The translations under genes were made by a program, and so were the position numbers. This document shows, piece by piece, positions 25,792-30,840 of a DNA stretch of 31,970 bases; the stretch's first letter is position 1, and each line of letters begins with the position of its first letter. The stretch comes from a virus: positions 1 through 31,970 of the IMG/VR virus record IMGVR_UViG_3300020470_000114. One strand, written 5' to 3'. Below the pieces are notes generated by a model. That model was not told where the DNA came from. It did not search any database and was given only the letters and a program-made list of their open reading frames with translations.

Positions 25792-26014
25792 TAGTTAAAT
25801 CCTCTACAATTTCATCGACTTGATCAGCAGCTAAGTCTTGACCCAAGCCATCATTATTAATTAGGGCATCTAAATCATAGAGGGCATACTCTCTTGTACT
25901 AAAAGTTTTACCACAATCTTTACAAGTTCTAGACCGCCATATATAAACAGCTTGTCTAGGTCTTGTTGTATTCACCTCAGTAGAAGTGCTACCACATTTA
26001 GGACATTTAATCAT
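25784..26014 (-). CDS. Zinc-ribbon protein resembling the NrdR N-terminal domain
   Basis: 76 residues. Four cysteines form a zinc ribbon: C4/C7 (KCPKCGS) and C31/C34 (CKDCGKTFSTRE). The spacing and the 'R.R.C..CGktFsTrE' pattern are those of the N-terminal ribbon of the bacterial repressor NrdR. The ATP-cone that follows in NrdR is missing; instead there is an acidic tail (DQVDEIVEDLTNG). It therefore cannot sense dATP like NrdR but could bind DNA or RNA polymerase. It sits one small gene ahead of the phage RNA polymerase, coupled by overlaps on both sides, a place suited to an early transcription regulator. Zinc binding is firm, the target unknown. Confidence 0.75.
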   Translation of the reverse strand: MIKCPKCGSTSTEVNTTRPRQAVYIWRSRTCKDCGKTFSTREYALYDLDALINNDGLGQDLAADQVDEIVEDLTNG

Positions 26015-26163
26015 TTAATTTCTCCTTGATACTTGGTCTCTAACTTATCCATAAGGATAGTCCAGGCGTCATATTCGCTAATATCCATAAGTTTTGCTAA
26101 CTCTTTGGATAAAACTTTTAAATGACTAGCGATACTATCTAGCGTGTAAGGATACTCACTCAC
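26011..26163 (-). CDS. Small early protein (50 aa) with GTG start
   Basis: Encodes (M)SEYPYTLDSIASHLKVLSK and then ELAKLMDISEYDAWTILMDK and LETKYQGEIK. GTG follows the upstream stop TAA directly, with AGGGGGG as Shine-Dalgarno, and the stop overlaps the next ATG (ATGA), so it is coupled on both sides. The protein is helical and mildly acidic with no motif I recognise. An alternative start at the internal ATG (residue 26) would give only 25 residues, so GTG is preferred. Confidence 0.65.
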   Translation of the reverse strand: MSEYPYTLDSIASHLKVLSKELAKLMDISEYDAWTILMDKLETKYQGEIK

Positions 26164-26370
26164 TTATCTACCCCCCTGGAATTGGATAGACGCATTGCGT
26201 AAAGACTCCCAATACATTCCATTACCATCATCATCAATTAAGATAATGGAATGTCTTGCAAGGTCTACACACACCTCTTTTATATATCTCCCCTCATCTT
26301 CATCATTTAAAAAGATACAAGATCCTTTTAAATATTCGATAGGGAAACTTTGGTTAAAACTTAGTTTCAT
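26164..26370 (-). CDS. Small early protein (68 aa), start set by the leader motif
   Basis: From the ATG at 26370 the protein starts MKLSFNQSFPIEYLKGSCIF and has a 'VCVDLARHSIILIDDDGNGM' centre with beta character. A longer frame begins at an ATG at 26400, but that codon lies in the loop of the hairpin GGTTC/GAACC that also precedes two other early genes; in all three, the CCCAGT box is followed by 12-15 AT-rich bases and then ATG. I therefore take 26370. Stop TAA is followed immediately by the GTG of the next gene. Function unknown. Confidence 0.65.
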   Translation of the reverse strand: MKLSFNQSFPIEYLKGSCIFLNDEDEGRYIKEVCVDLARHSIILIDDDGNGMYWESLRNASIQFQGGR

Positions 26371-26406
26371 AATAAAAAAATAACTGGGACTTAGGTTCAT
26401 AAAGAA
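26371..26406 (-). promoter_or_regulatory. Early-gene leader, copy 1 (hairpin plus CCCAGT box)
   Basis: On the minus strand: GGTTC-tttat-GAACC, five bases, CCCAGTTAT, an AT-rich run, then ATG at 26370. No Shine-Dalgarno is visible. The same arrangement precedes the genes starting at 26965 and 27494. It could be a translational operator or a promoter-proximal element. Confidence 0.55.
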
Positions 26407-26442
26407 CCCATTGAAAATTCAATTTAAAAAATTTTCAAAGGG
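26407..26442. repeat. Long A/T-rich inverted repeat next to leader copy 1
   Basis: CCC-A-TTGAAAATT, ten bases, AATTTTCAA-A-GGG: nine perfect pairs, one mismatch, then three G-C pairs. It directly abuts the leader hairpin, giving two consecutive stem-loops before the 68-residue gene. Confidence 0.6.
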
Positions 26443-26493
26443 TGCATTAAAAAATCGGGCCACGAATAATATAGGGCCATAAATAATTCCCAT
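26419..26493 (-). CDS. Possible 24-residue hydrophobic peptide
   Basis: The frame reads MGIIYGPILFVARFFNAPFE and four more residues, and could form a short membrane helix. There is no Shine-Dalgarno, and the frame covers the direct repeats and part of the inverted repeat, so the same bases may be purely regulatory. Kept only as a possibility. Confidence 0.22.
   Translation of the reverse strand: MGIIYGPILFVARFFNAPFENFLN
26457..26487. repeat. Direct repeats GGGCCAyrAATAAT, 17-base period
   Basis: Two 14-base copies differing at two positions start at 26457 and 26474. They lie between the terminator at 26523-26544 and the leader of the 68-residue gene, where an operator or promoter is expected. 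A TATATT hexamer (minus strand) sits between them. Confidence 0.5.
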
Positions 26494-26506
26494 ACCAACA
26501 GCAATA

Positions 26507-26544
26507 AGAAAAATAAAGAAAAAAGCCTAGTTAAACCTAGGCTT
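26507..26544 (-). terminator. Rho-independent terminator after the first early genes
   Basis: Transcript-sense AAGCCTAG-gtttaa-CTAGGCTT, a perfect 8-bp stem with 6-base loop, followed by TTTTCTTTATTTTT. The stem overlaps the stop codon of the 24-residue gene. This is the clearest terminator in the window; it divides the early region into a first unit (27494-26527) and a second unit leading to the RNA polymerase. Confidence 0.85.
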
Positions 26545-26601
26545 ATTGTTAAAGGTATGATATAGAACTGTTAAACATACCCAAGCAATTAAAAAAGTCA
26601 T
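26527..26601 (-). CDS. Tiny membrane peptide (24 aa) with a perfect Shine-Dalgarno
   Basis: Encodes MTFLIAWVCLTVLYHTFNNK plus PRFN. Residues 3-15 are hydrophobic with an aromatic boundary, followed by a polar tail, as in single-pass micropeptides. The ATG overlaps the stop of the upstream gene (ATGA), and AGGAGG lies 5 bases before it, an ideal site that serves no other gene. The stop lies in the terminator stem. The signals argue for real translation; I infer an inner-membrane location and possible host-takeover role. Confidence 0.65.
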   Translation of the reverse strand: MTFLIAWVCLTVLYHTFNNKPRFN

Positions 26602-26828
26602 AAGTCCTCCTCTGTCATATCTTCAGCTATACTCCAACCTATTGAATTTTCTTCTGGAAAATCTAATAGCTCAAGATTGTCTTCAAATTTTTCTTTTTTA
26701 ATATCAAGAGCTTTATAAGCCTTTAATAATTCCTTATTAGTTGCTTCCTGGTTAAACCAGATACGCTCTATTTCGGCACGCTTAGCAGCTTTTAATTCTG
26801 CCTCATAGTTGTATTTGTTAGAGGTCAT
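26598..26828 (-). CDS. Small acidic early protein (76 aa)
   Basis: MTSNKYNYEAELKAAKRAEI begins a charged helix; the C-terminus is strongly acidic (SIGWSIAEDMTEEDL). No known motif. It is coupled upstream to the 46-residue gene (ATGA at 26825-26828) and downstream to the 24-residue gene (ATGA at 26598-26601). The acidic end would suit a DNA mimic or protein-binding inhibitor, as in several early phage proteins, but this is only composition. Confidence 0.65.
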   Translation of the reverse strand: MTSNKYNYEAELKAAKRAEIERIWFNQEATNKELLKAYKALDIKKEKFEDNLELLDFPEENSIGWSIAEDMTEEDL

Positions 26829-26965
26829 TTTTTAGACCTCTTAACTACTTCCTGGGCTTGCTCTAAAGACATCCCACCTAACAAAGCCAGGTGAGGATTC
26901 TTTATTGTTTGTTTAGCTATTCTTAACTGGTGCTTTCTAGCAACAGAATTAAAAGAATTAGACAT
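26825..26965 (-). CDS. Small early protein (46 aa)
   Basis: Reads MSNSFNSVARKHQLRIAKQT, then IKNPHLALLGGMSLEQAQEV and VKRSKK. Basic ends around a short 'P..ALLGGMS.EQA' centre, a pattern I associate with small marine phage proteins of unknown function. No Shine-Dalgarno; instead the hairpin plus CCCAGT leader stands before the ATG. The stop overlaps the next start (ATGA). Too short for automatic gene calling but well supported by coupling and the shared leader. Confidence 0.65.
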   Translation of the reverse strand: MSNSFNSVARKHQLRIAKQTIKNPHLALLGGMSLEQAQEVVKRSKK

Positions 26966-27013
26966 AATTAATAATTAATAACTGGGCGGTTAAGGTTCAC
27001 TTGTTAAGAGAAC
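26966..27013 (-). promoter_or_regulatory. Early-gene leader, copy 2 (hairpin plus CCCAGT box)
   Basis: On the minus strand GGTTC-t-CTT-aac-AAG-t-GAACC (8 pairs, one mismatch), seven bases, CCCAGTTAT, an AT-rich run and ATG at 26965. Same layout as copies 1 and 3. Confidence 0.55.
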
Positions 27014-27018
27014 CCTTT

Positions 27019-27040
27019 AAAAGGCCCGTAGGCCCTTTAA
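27019..27040 (-). terminator. Hairpin with UACG tetraloop after the first early gene
   Basis: Transcript-sense AAAGG(G)CC-UACG-GGCCUUUU, seven pairs with one bulged G and a C(UACG)G loop, a very stable tetraloop class. It lies 14 bases after the stop of the 146-residue gene. The U run is only four, so it may be an attenuator or an RNA-stabilising end rather than a full terminator. Confidence 0.5.
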
Positions 27041-27053
27041 GGGATTGTCTAAG

Positions 27054-27494
27054 TTATTCCCCAAAGTAGAAACAACTACAGAACCATTCAAGAGCTTCTA
27101 TGTCATCTGTTATGTTGACGTTTAACCCTGCGTAGTGTGGATTAAGTTGTAAATTTTCCCAAGAGGTCCCCCAATCTTGATATTGAATTTCAATATCTGT
27201 AGGCTGGTTGTATTGGTCTAAGTCGCCTATAACCCGACACGCAGGCCCACCCCAAGAAAGTAGTATTTTAAATTCTTCAGGCTTTAAATCTGCTATAGAT
27301 TCAGGCGATGAATACCAACCACCTCTAAATTCAACAGATAAAGCACTATTTAAAACGCTTTCTCTTATCTCATCTTGGGCCTTGTAGTCATCATTACTCT
27401 CAGCTTCTTTATAGTTTCTATAATTTTCTTTGATAGATTCAAGCTGATTCATACAATTAGTTAAAGCATGATTTTCTTTTGTTGAAGTAATCAT
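27054..27494 (-). CDS. First early gene, 146 aa, family of unknown function
   Basis: The N-terminal 50 residues are helical and charged. The C-terminal part carries EFRGGWYSSPESIADLKPEE, then FKILLSWGGPACRVIGDLDQ and IEIQYQDWGTSWENL. I recognise 'GWY.p........eF.ILLs.GGPA.Ri.GeL......a.l.yQDWgTpW' from a widespread family on phages and plasmids whose role is not established. As the first gene downstream of the genome-end region it should be among the first expressed, the usual position of host-takeover or anti-defence genes (inference). It has no Shine-Dalgarno; the CCCAGT leader precedes the ATG at 27494. Confidence 0.7.
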   Translation of the reverse strand: MITSTKENHALTNCMNQLESIKENYRNYKEAESNDDYKAQDEIRESVLNSALSVEFRGGWYSSPESIADLKPEEFKILLSWGGPACRVIGDLDQYNQPTDIEIQYQDWGTSWENLQLNPHYAGLNVNITDDIEALEWFCSCFYFGE

Positions 27495-27538
27495 TTGATT
27501 AATTAGTTACTGGGCTAGAACTATTTGTAAGATAGTCC
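27495..27538 (-). promoter_or_regulatory. Early-gene leader, copy 3 (hairpin plus CCCAGT box)
   Basis: On the minus strand GGACTAT-cttacaa-ATAGTTC (7 pairs, one G-U), three bases, CCCAGTAAC, an AT-rich run and ATG at 27494. The 5' side overlaps a 14-base palindrome (27536-27549), so two alternative folds are possible. Confidence 0.5.
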
Positions 27539-27549
27539 TATATATAGGA
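27536..27549. repeat. 14-base perfect palindrome TCCTATATATAGGA
   Basis: Perfect dyad about 45 bases before the first early gene, overlapping the outer side of leader copy 3. A dimeric regulator site or the melting region of a promoter are both possible. Confidence 0.5.
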
Positions 27550-27640
27550 TAGCTTAGAGAAATAAGAGGTGGCCACCGATGAATAATAAATACAAATAAA
27601 CTTAACAATCTGTAACAAATAGCCCACAGACTCCCCTCCC

Positions 27641-27668
27641 TGTCCAGTTCTTTGTCCAATTATGTCCA
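27641..27668. repeat. Three TGTCCA boxes
   Basis: TGTCCA occurs at 27641-27646, 27653-27658 and 27663-27668 (TGGACA in transcript sense), spaced 12 and 10 bases. About one helical turn apart, so a protein could bind them on one face. Could be an iteron-like or packaging-related site. Confidence 0.4.
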
Positions 27669-27858
27669 AAACTTTATTAATAGACTCAAGAACCCTGTGC
27701 CTATCTGTGTTGTGGTGCTGTCTCTAGGACAGTACTACTAGATAAAACTATGAGAATACTAAGGATTTACAGAGAAAATCTCTTAGGGCATGGGTAAAAA
27801 TGAAAAACGCCATGCGTTTATTAACCATTCAAATTTTTGGGTCAAAAAGTTTTAGGTA

Positions 27859-27892
27859 TATCTATAGGTTACTTAGAGATAACCTATAGATA
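27859..27892. repeat. Perfect 13-bp inverted repeat, 8-base spacer
   Basis: Arms TATCTATAGGTTA and TAACCTATAGATA around CTTAGAGA. It is one of the longest perfect dyads in the window and lies in the presumed genome-end region; each arm contains CTATAG, as does the C7 block at 28041-28060. Confidence 0.7.
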
Positions 27893-27894
27893 AT

Positions 27895-27946
27895 TTATAA
27901 GATCTCTAAAGAACTGCCCAGAGATGTTCTAGAGGGAATCTTATAA
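27895..27946. repeat. Three-part long hairpin
   Basis: TTATAAGAT pairs with ATCTTATAA (9), CTCT with AGAG (4) and AGAAC with GTTCT (5), separated by small bulges, with an 11-base loop. It starts 2 bases after the 13-bp inverted repeat, so the two form a tandem structured block. Confidence 0.6.
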
Positions 27947-28040
27947 ATATATTCTAGGGTAGGAAGCTGAAGGATGTTATTCTGTGTGGGATTCTGTGAC
28001 TATATAAAATTCTTTGGGATCTGTGGATAGAACCTAACGA

Positions 28041-28060
28041 CCCCCCCTATAGTCCCCCCC
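28041..28060. other. C7-TATAGT-C7 block (G-quadruplex-capable on the minus strand)
   Basis: Seven C, TATAGT, seven C. In transcript sense this is G7-ACTATA-G7, able to give four G3 runs with short loops. ACTATAGGG is also identical to the initiation region of T7 class III promoters, but the upstream recognition part is absent. It starts 22 bases after the large terminase stop. Confidence 0.6.
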
Positions 28061-28081
28061 AAGTTTATCCAAGAGTAGTAC

Positions 28082-29803
28082 CTAATAAGAATTACTTATA
28101 AAACCATCGGAGGGGGTATTAGAATTGCTTATCTGTTGAGGGGTCATACCTAATGCAGATTGAGTGATGGTGTTATTAAGAGAAGATCCCCAGTTATCAA
28201 GGTGAATAGCTAGTAATTCATCTTTACGAGATCTTATATTTCTATCTTCATCAGCAGACATATATTCAGTCCAATAGGCAACTGCTCCTGATAAGGCATC
28301 TAAGATGTCATCGTGTACGAGAGAGCCTCTGTGTTTAGTTATACGAGACATTTGATAGAAGAGTTGAAGTTTTAGTTTTCTTTCTGGAGCTTCGTTAGGG
28401 TTAGATCTATAGTCTTTTTCTACTACTTTTTTGTCGATTATTAGTCTGTGGGAGTTCATAACAGGTTCTAGGGTGTCTATTATACGTAATTCTTTGGTTT
28501 TATTGTTTCTAACGTCTTGTACTTCGCAAGGATGATACCTCATAAGGAAAGGTTTTAGGAGTTCAGCGAACATACCACCGCCCATATTGGATTCTACGAG
28601 GATAGTATTTACTTTATTTGTCTTGGCTATTTTAGATAATGTTGTTAAAACAGCGTCAGAGTACCCACCATTTAGTCCCCCTGCGTCAGGAACGTATAGA
28701 TTACCATTTAACATTTTGACTACAGCGTAACCTGTAGCGTCTTTACCCTTACCAGAGGGGTCAACGAACATAACAGAGCCTGTATATTCAATCCAATCAC
28801 CAAATTGTTGTGCAGGTCGATAGAAATGGTCTCCGTTAAACCCTACACAGGGTAATTCCTTGATGACATATTCGGGAGAGGAAGACCAGATTACTTTTTC
28901 TGGAGCATGATCAGGGTTAACTGAAGATATTATTAGGTCTGATAGTTTTAAAGGGTATCTATCCTGGTCAGATAGGCTAGTGTCTAGCATAAACTGTAGA
29001 GAGAACCCAGAACGGCCATAGGAAGCCTCACGTTCCATTAGATCTATGGAAGAGAATCTTTCTGGGTCAACAGGATCTTTAGGCTTTACAAGCTCTTCTG
29101 CAAGCTTCTCAGCTAATTTAGGAGCTAATCTATCTCCGTAGTTATTTTTAAGGTCTGGATAACGTGCAGTCCAAATACGAGTCGTATATCCACGTTCTTC
29201 TAGGGTTAGATATAAGGATTGTTCAGTTTGTGGTGTGCCGAGAAAGGTAATTTTGCCGTTAGGTTTTAAAATTGCATCAAATTCTTTAACAGCTTCACTA
29301 AGTTTGTCTCTCATTGGTTGGGTAAAGCTGTTATTTGGTACTTCTACGTCATCTGCAATTACCTCATCTGCTCTACTACCAGCCATTTGTCCTAAAACAC
29401 CTTGAGATTTTACTGAAGGAGCGTGGTCAGCGTGTGCAGGTCCAACATCAAAACTTATTTTACTGTTCCTTTGAGAGTCATCTGGGCGTAATGGAGCTAA
29501 TATTGGCATCTCGTTTATAAGACGCATGGTAAAGGTAGAGAAATTATCGGCTCTATCCTTACTTGCAGAGACAACAAGAAACTTTAGTTGTGGATTCATC
29601 CGTAGTTTCCACACAACATAGGTAGAAGTTATCCAACTCTTACCTACGCCTCTAAAGGCTTGTATGATCTTTCTGCGAGGTCCATGCTGTAAATACTCAG
29701 CAATGTCTAATTGAACTGGTGTAGGGTCAGGTAGGTTAAGATGACGCCAAGTTATGATTAGAAAGTATCTAAAGTCTTGTAATTTTTCAGGTAATGGTTG
29801 CAC
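28082..29803 (-). CDS. 19: Terminase large subunit (DNA maturase B, gp19-like)
   Basis: 573 residues (T7 586). ATPase Walker A AFRGVGKSW (49-57) and Walker B with DD at 151-152 and E154 (IADDVEVP); coupling segment FLGTPQTEQSLY. RNase H-like nuclease: D348 in FVDPSGKGKDATGYA, E404 in ILVESNMGGGMF and D498/D499 in HDDILDAL. Similarity to T7 gp19 is evident over the whole length (e.g. RGVGKSWITS, VSASKDRADN, ISFDVGPAHADHAPSVKSQG). The start codon is GTG, one base after the small terminase stop, so it relies on coupling; no in-frame ATG precedes the conserved N-terminus. It pumps DNA into the prohead. Confidence 0.95.
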   Translation of the reverse strand: MQPLPEKLQDFRYFLIITWRHLNLPDPTPVQLDIAEYLQHGPRRKIIQAFRGVGKSWITSTYVVWKLRMNPQLKFLVVSASKDRADNFSTFTMRLINEMPILAPLRPDDSQRNSKISFDVGPAHADHAPSVKSQGVLGQMAGSRADEVIADDVEVPNNSFTQPMRDKLSEAVKEFDAILKPNGKITFLGTPQTEQSLYLTLEERGYTTRIWTARYPDLKNNYGDRLAPKLAEKLAEELVKPKDPVDPERFSSIDLMEREASYGRSGFSLQFMLDTSLSDQDRYPLKLSDLIISSVNPDHAPEKVIWSSSPEYVIKELPCVGFNGDHFYRPAQQFGDWIEYTGSVMFVDPSGKGKDATGYAVVKMLNGNLYVPDAGGLNGGYSDAVLTTLSKIAKTNKVNTILVESNMGGGMFAELLKPFLMRYHPCEVQDVRNNKTKELRIIDTLEPVMNSHRLIIDKKVVEKDYRSNPNEAPERKLKLQLFYQMSRITKHRGSLVHDDILDALSGAVAYWTEYMSADEDRNIRSRKDELLAIHLDNWGSSLNNTITQSALGMTPQQISNSNTPSDGFISNSY

Positions 29804-29804
29804 C

Positions 29805-30032
29805 TTATCGTTCTATAACAGGTATTACGTCTAAATCTGGTAAGTTTGACATAAGATCTTCCATAGGATTCTTTTCTGTTGGTATGCACTCTATGCCATT
29901 ATCTTTAAGAAGTTGTCTTGCTACGTTTAAATCACCTGGTTTTGCTTCTCCACAATTTATTCTCTCCAATAATTCTTTTATAAGAACTGTTTGAAGATTT
30001 TCTAATAGTTCTATCTTATTTGCTTTTTCCAT
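29805..30032 (-). CDS. 18: Terminase small subunit (DNA maturase A, gp18-like)
   Basis: 75 residues from the ATG at 30032 (MEKANKIELLENLQTVLIKE). 'LLERINCGEAKPGDLNVARQLLKDNGIEC' is the recognition helix segment shared by small terminases of cyanopodoviruses. A TTG at 30074 extends the frame by 14 residues, but that stretch (LKKGILVSTNILH) does not look like the family. It recognises concatemer DNA for packaging. It ends one base before the GTG of the large subunit. T7 gp18 is 89 residues. Confidence 0.82.
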   Translation of the reverse strand: MEKANKIELLENLQTVLIKELLERINCGEAKPGDLNVARQLLKDNGIECIPTEKNPMEDLMSNLPDLDVIPVIER

Positions 30033-30077
30033 ATGTAAGATGTTGGTTGAAACTAATATACCTTTTTTTAACAAATT

Positions 30078-30299
30078 ATGCCTAATAACCTAATAGGTCA
30101 GCGATTTAAAGTTAATGAGCGTGTAACAAGAAAAAATTATTCTGTTATAGCTAATAAATATTCTAAAAGATATGGCAACATTACTGAAATCATTGAAAGA
30201 GAAAACAGTTTAGGTAATAAAATGTATTACTACAAGGTGTTATGGAGTGATGACAGATCATCTGAACACGCTCAACATAGCCTTGAATCTGTCGAATAA
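30078..30299 (+). CDS. Small basic protein on the plus strand (73 aa)
   Basis: One of only three plus-strand genes here. It reads MPNNLIGQRFKVNERVTRKN, then YSVIANKYSKRYGNITEIIE and YYYKVLWSDDRSSEHAQHSL. 'F.VneRV.RK.YSVIANk.SkRYG.It.I.eR.N..G.k.YYYKVlW.D.RSSEHAQH' is a pattern I recognise from marine podoviruses; the fold is probably SH3-like. No function is known. Its start is 45 bases from the minus-strand small terminase start (divergent), and its last 42 bases overlap the end of the minus-strand 107-residue gene. No Shine-Dalgarno seen. Expression from the opposite strand suggests separate timing or antisense control. Confidence 0.7.
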   Translation: MPNNLIGQRFKVNERVTRKNYSVIANKYSKRYGNITEIIERENSLGNKMYYYKVLWSDDRSSEHAQHSLESVE

Positions 30300-30581
30300 A
30301 CTTTTCTTTTTCTTATATTTCTTTTTTGGTTTTAGATTTTTTGTGTAGTGATGGTAAGCCATCTCATATTTTAGTAACTTCGTTTCAGTTTCCGAAATAC
30401 GTTGAATAGCAGCTACGATTAACAAATCTTGTAATTTATTTTCTTTTACTAAATTAAGACAATATTCTTTCATTACAAAGTTTGGTAATTCCTGTACCTC
30501 TCTTTTTTTTATTTCTATTTCAAGTTCTATTTCTGGTGGTGGATTGCCTATAAGAACATTGAAAAACTCTTTATGGTTCAT
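30258..30581 (-). CDS. Unknown protein (107 aa) with basic C-terminus
   Basis: MNHKEFFNVLIGNPPPEIEL, then a long helix (LPNFVMKEYCLNLVKENKLQ, SETETKLLKYEMAYHHY) and a Lys-rich tail KPKKKYKKKKSLFDRF. The start overlaps the stop of the 53-residue gene (ATGA at 30578-30581). Its 3' end overlaps the plus-strand gene by 42 bases. The place between membrane/lysis-like genes and the small terminase corresponds to the T7 18.5-18.7 neighbourhood, but no signal peptide or spanin feature is visible. Function unknown. Confidence 0.6.
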   Translation of the reverse strand: MNHKEFFNVLIGNPPPEIELEIEIKKREVQELPNFVMKEYCLNLVKENKLQDLLIVAAIQRISETETKLLKYEMAYHHYTKNLKPKKKYKKKKSLFDRFKAMLSVFR

Positions 30582-30739
30582 TTACCTGGGAAGAGTGCTT
30601 TCTCCAACATATCGCATAATTTATCATCAACATCATTGTCTGTTTTCTCAACACAAGCACGAACAAGGTCCAAAGCAAGTTGACGAATTGCTTTAGATCT
30701 AAGAAAGGTGAGAAGGATTGGTTTTAATAGGGCAACCAT
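30578..30739 (-). CDS. Small helical protein (53 aa) upstream of the terminase genes
   Basis: Encodes MVALLKPILLTFLRSKAIRQ, then LALDLVRACVEKTDNDVDDK and LCDMLEKALFPGK. The first half is an amphipathic or membrane-associated helix; the form 'L.P.LL.fl.SK..r.L..dLl....e.TDN.vDD......L.P.k' is one I know from marine podoviruses next to holin-like genes. It is missed by length filters but supported by the ATGA overlap with the next gene. Role in lysis is possible from position, not shown. Confidence 0.65.
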   Translation of the reverse strand: MVALLKPILLTFLRSKAIRQLALDLVRACVEKTDNDVDDKLCDMLEKALFPGK

Positions 30740-30788
30740 AAAAAATAATGATACTCTTTACATTATGTACTTATTTGCTAATTTTGGC

Positions 30789-30840
30789 TTGACTCCTTAA
30801 AGAAGTCAATAAGCCCTATTCTCCCCAAGTAGGGCTTTTT
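30789..30840. terminator. Tandem hairpins after the 76-residue gene, probably bidirectional
   Basis: A first stem TTGACT(C/T)C with 8 pairs lies at 30789-30809; a second, AAGCCCTA/TAGGGCTT (8 pairs, 11-base loop), lies at 30811-30837. The T5 run is on the plus-strand side, so the second is a good terminator for plus-strand transcripts coming from the gene at 30078; on the minus strand it follows the stop of the 76-residue gene directly but lacks a long U tract. Confidence 0.65.

Larger units (their letters stand above)
27495..28081. other. 587-base non-coding region between terminase and early genes; probable genome-end junction
   Basis: No convincing gene is present. In T7-like genomes the large terminase gene is near the right end and early genes at the left end, so their adjacency here means this region should contain the terminal repeat or concatemer junction, plus host promoters for the early genes. 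It contains a C7-TATAGT-C7 block (28041-28060), inverted repeats at 27859-27892, 27895-27946, 27805-27819, 27771-27783 and 27718-27732, palindromes at 27568-27577 (GGTGGCCACC) and 27536-27549, and three TGTCCA boxes (27641, 27653, 27663). The hairpin at 27805-27819 is followed on the minus strand by TTTTCATTTTT and may end late transcripts. Exact ends cannot be read from sequence. Confidence 0.6.

Noticed and set aside
25784-26014. Calling the zinc-ribbon protein NrdR
   Set aside because: ATP-cone missing and no ribonucleotide reductase gene in the window; only the ribbon is shared.
26371-26400. Upstream ATG at 26400 as the start of the 68-residue protein
   Set aside because: The codon lies in the hairpin loop of a leader shared with two other genes; its extra ten codons are the CCCAGT box and AT run, so they are regulatory.
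27763-27828. Short minus-strand frames in the junction region, e.g. a 26-codon frame starting near 27828
   Set aside because: No ribosome site, covers a hairpin and repeats, no recognisable sequence.
30033-30074. TTG start extending the small terminase by 14 residues
   Set aside because: Family begins near MEKANKIELLENLQ; the extension is AT-rich and without a ribosome site.
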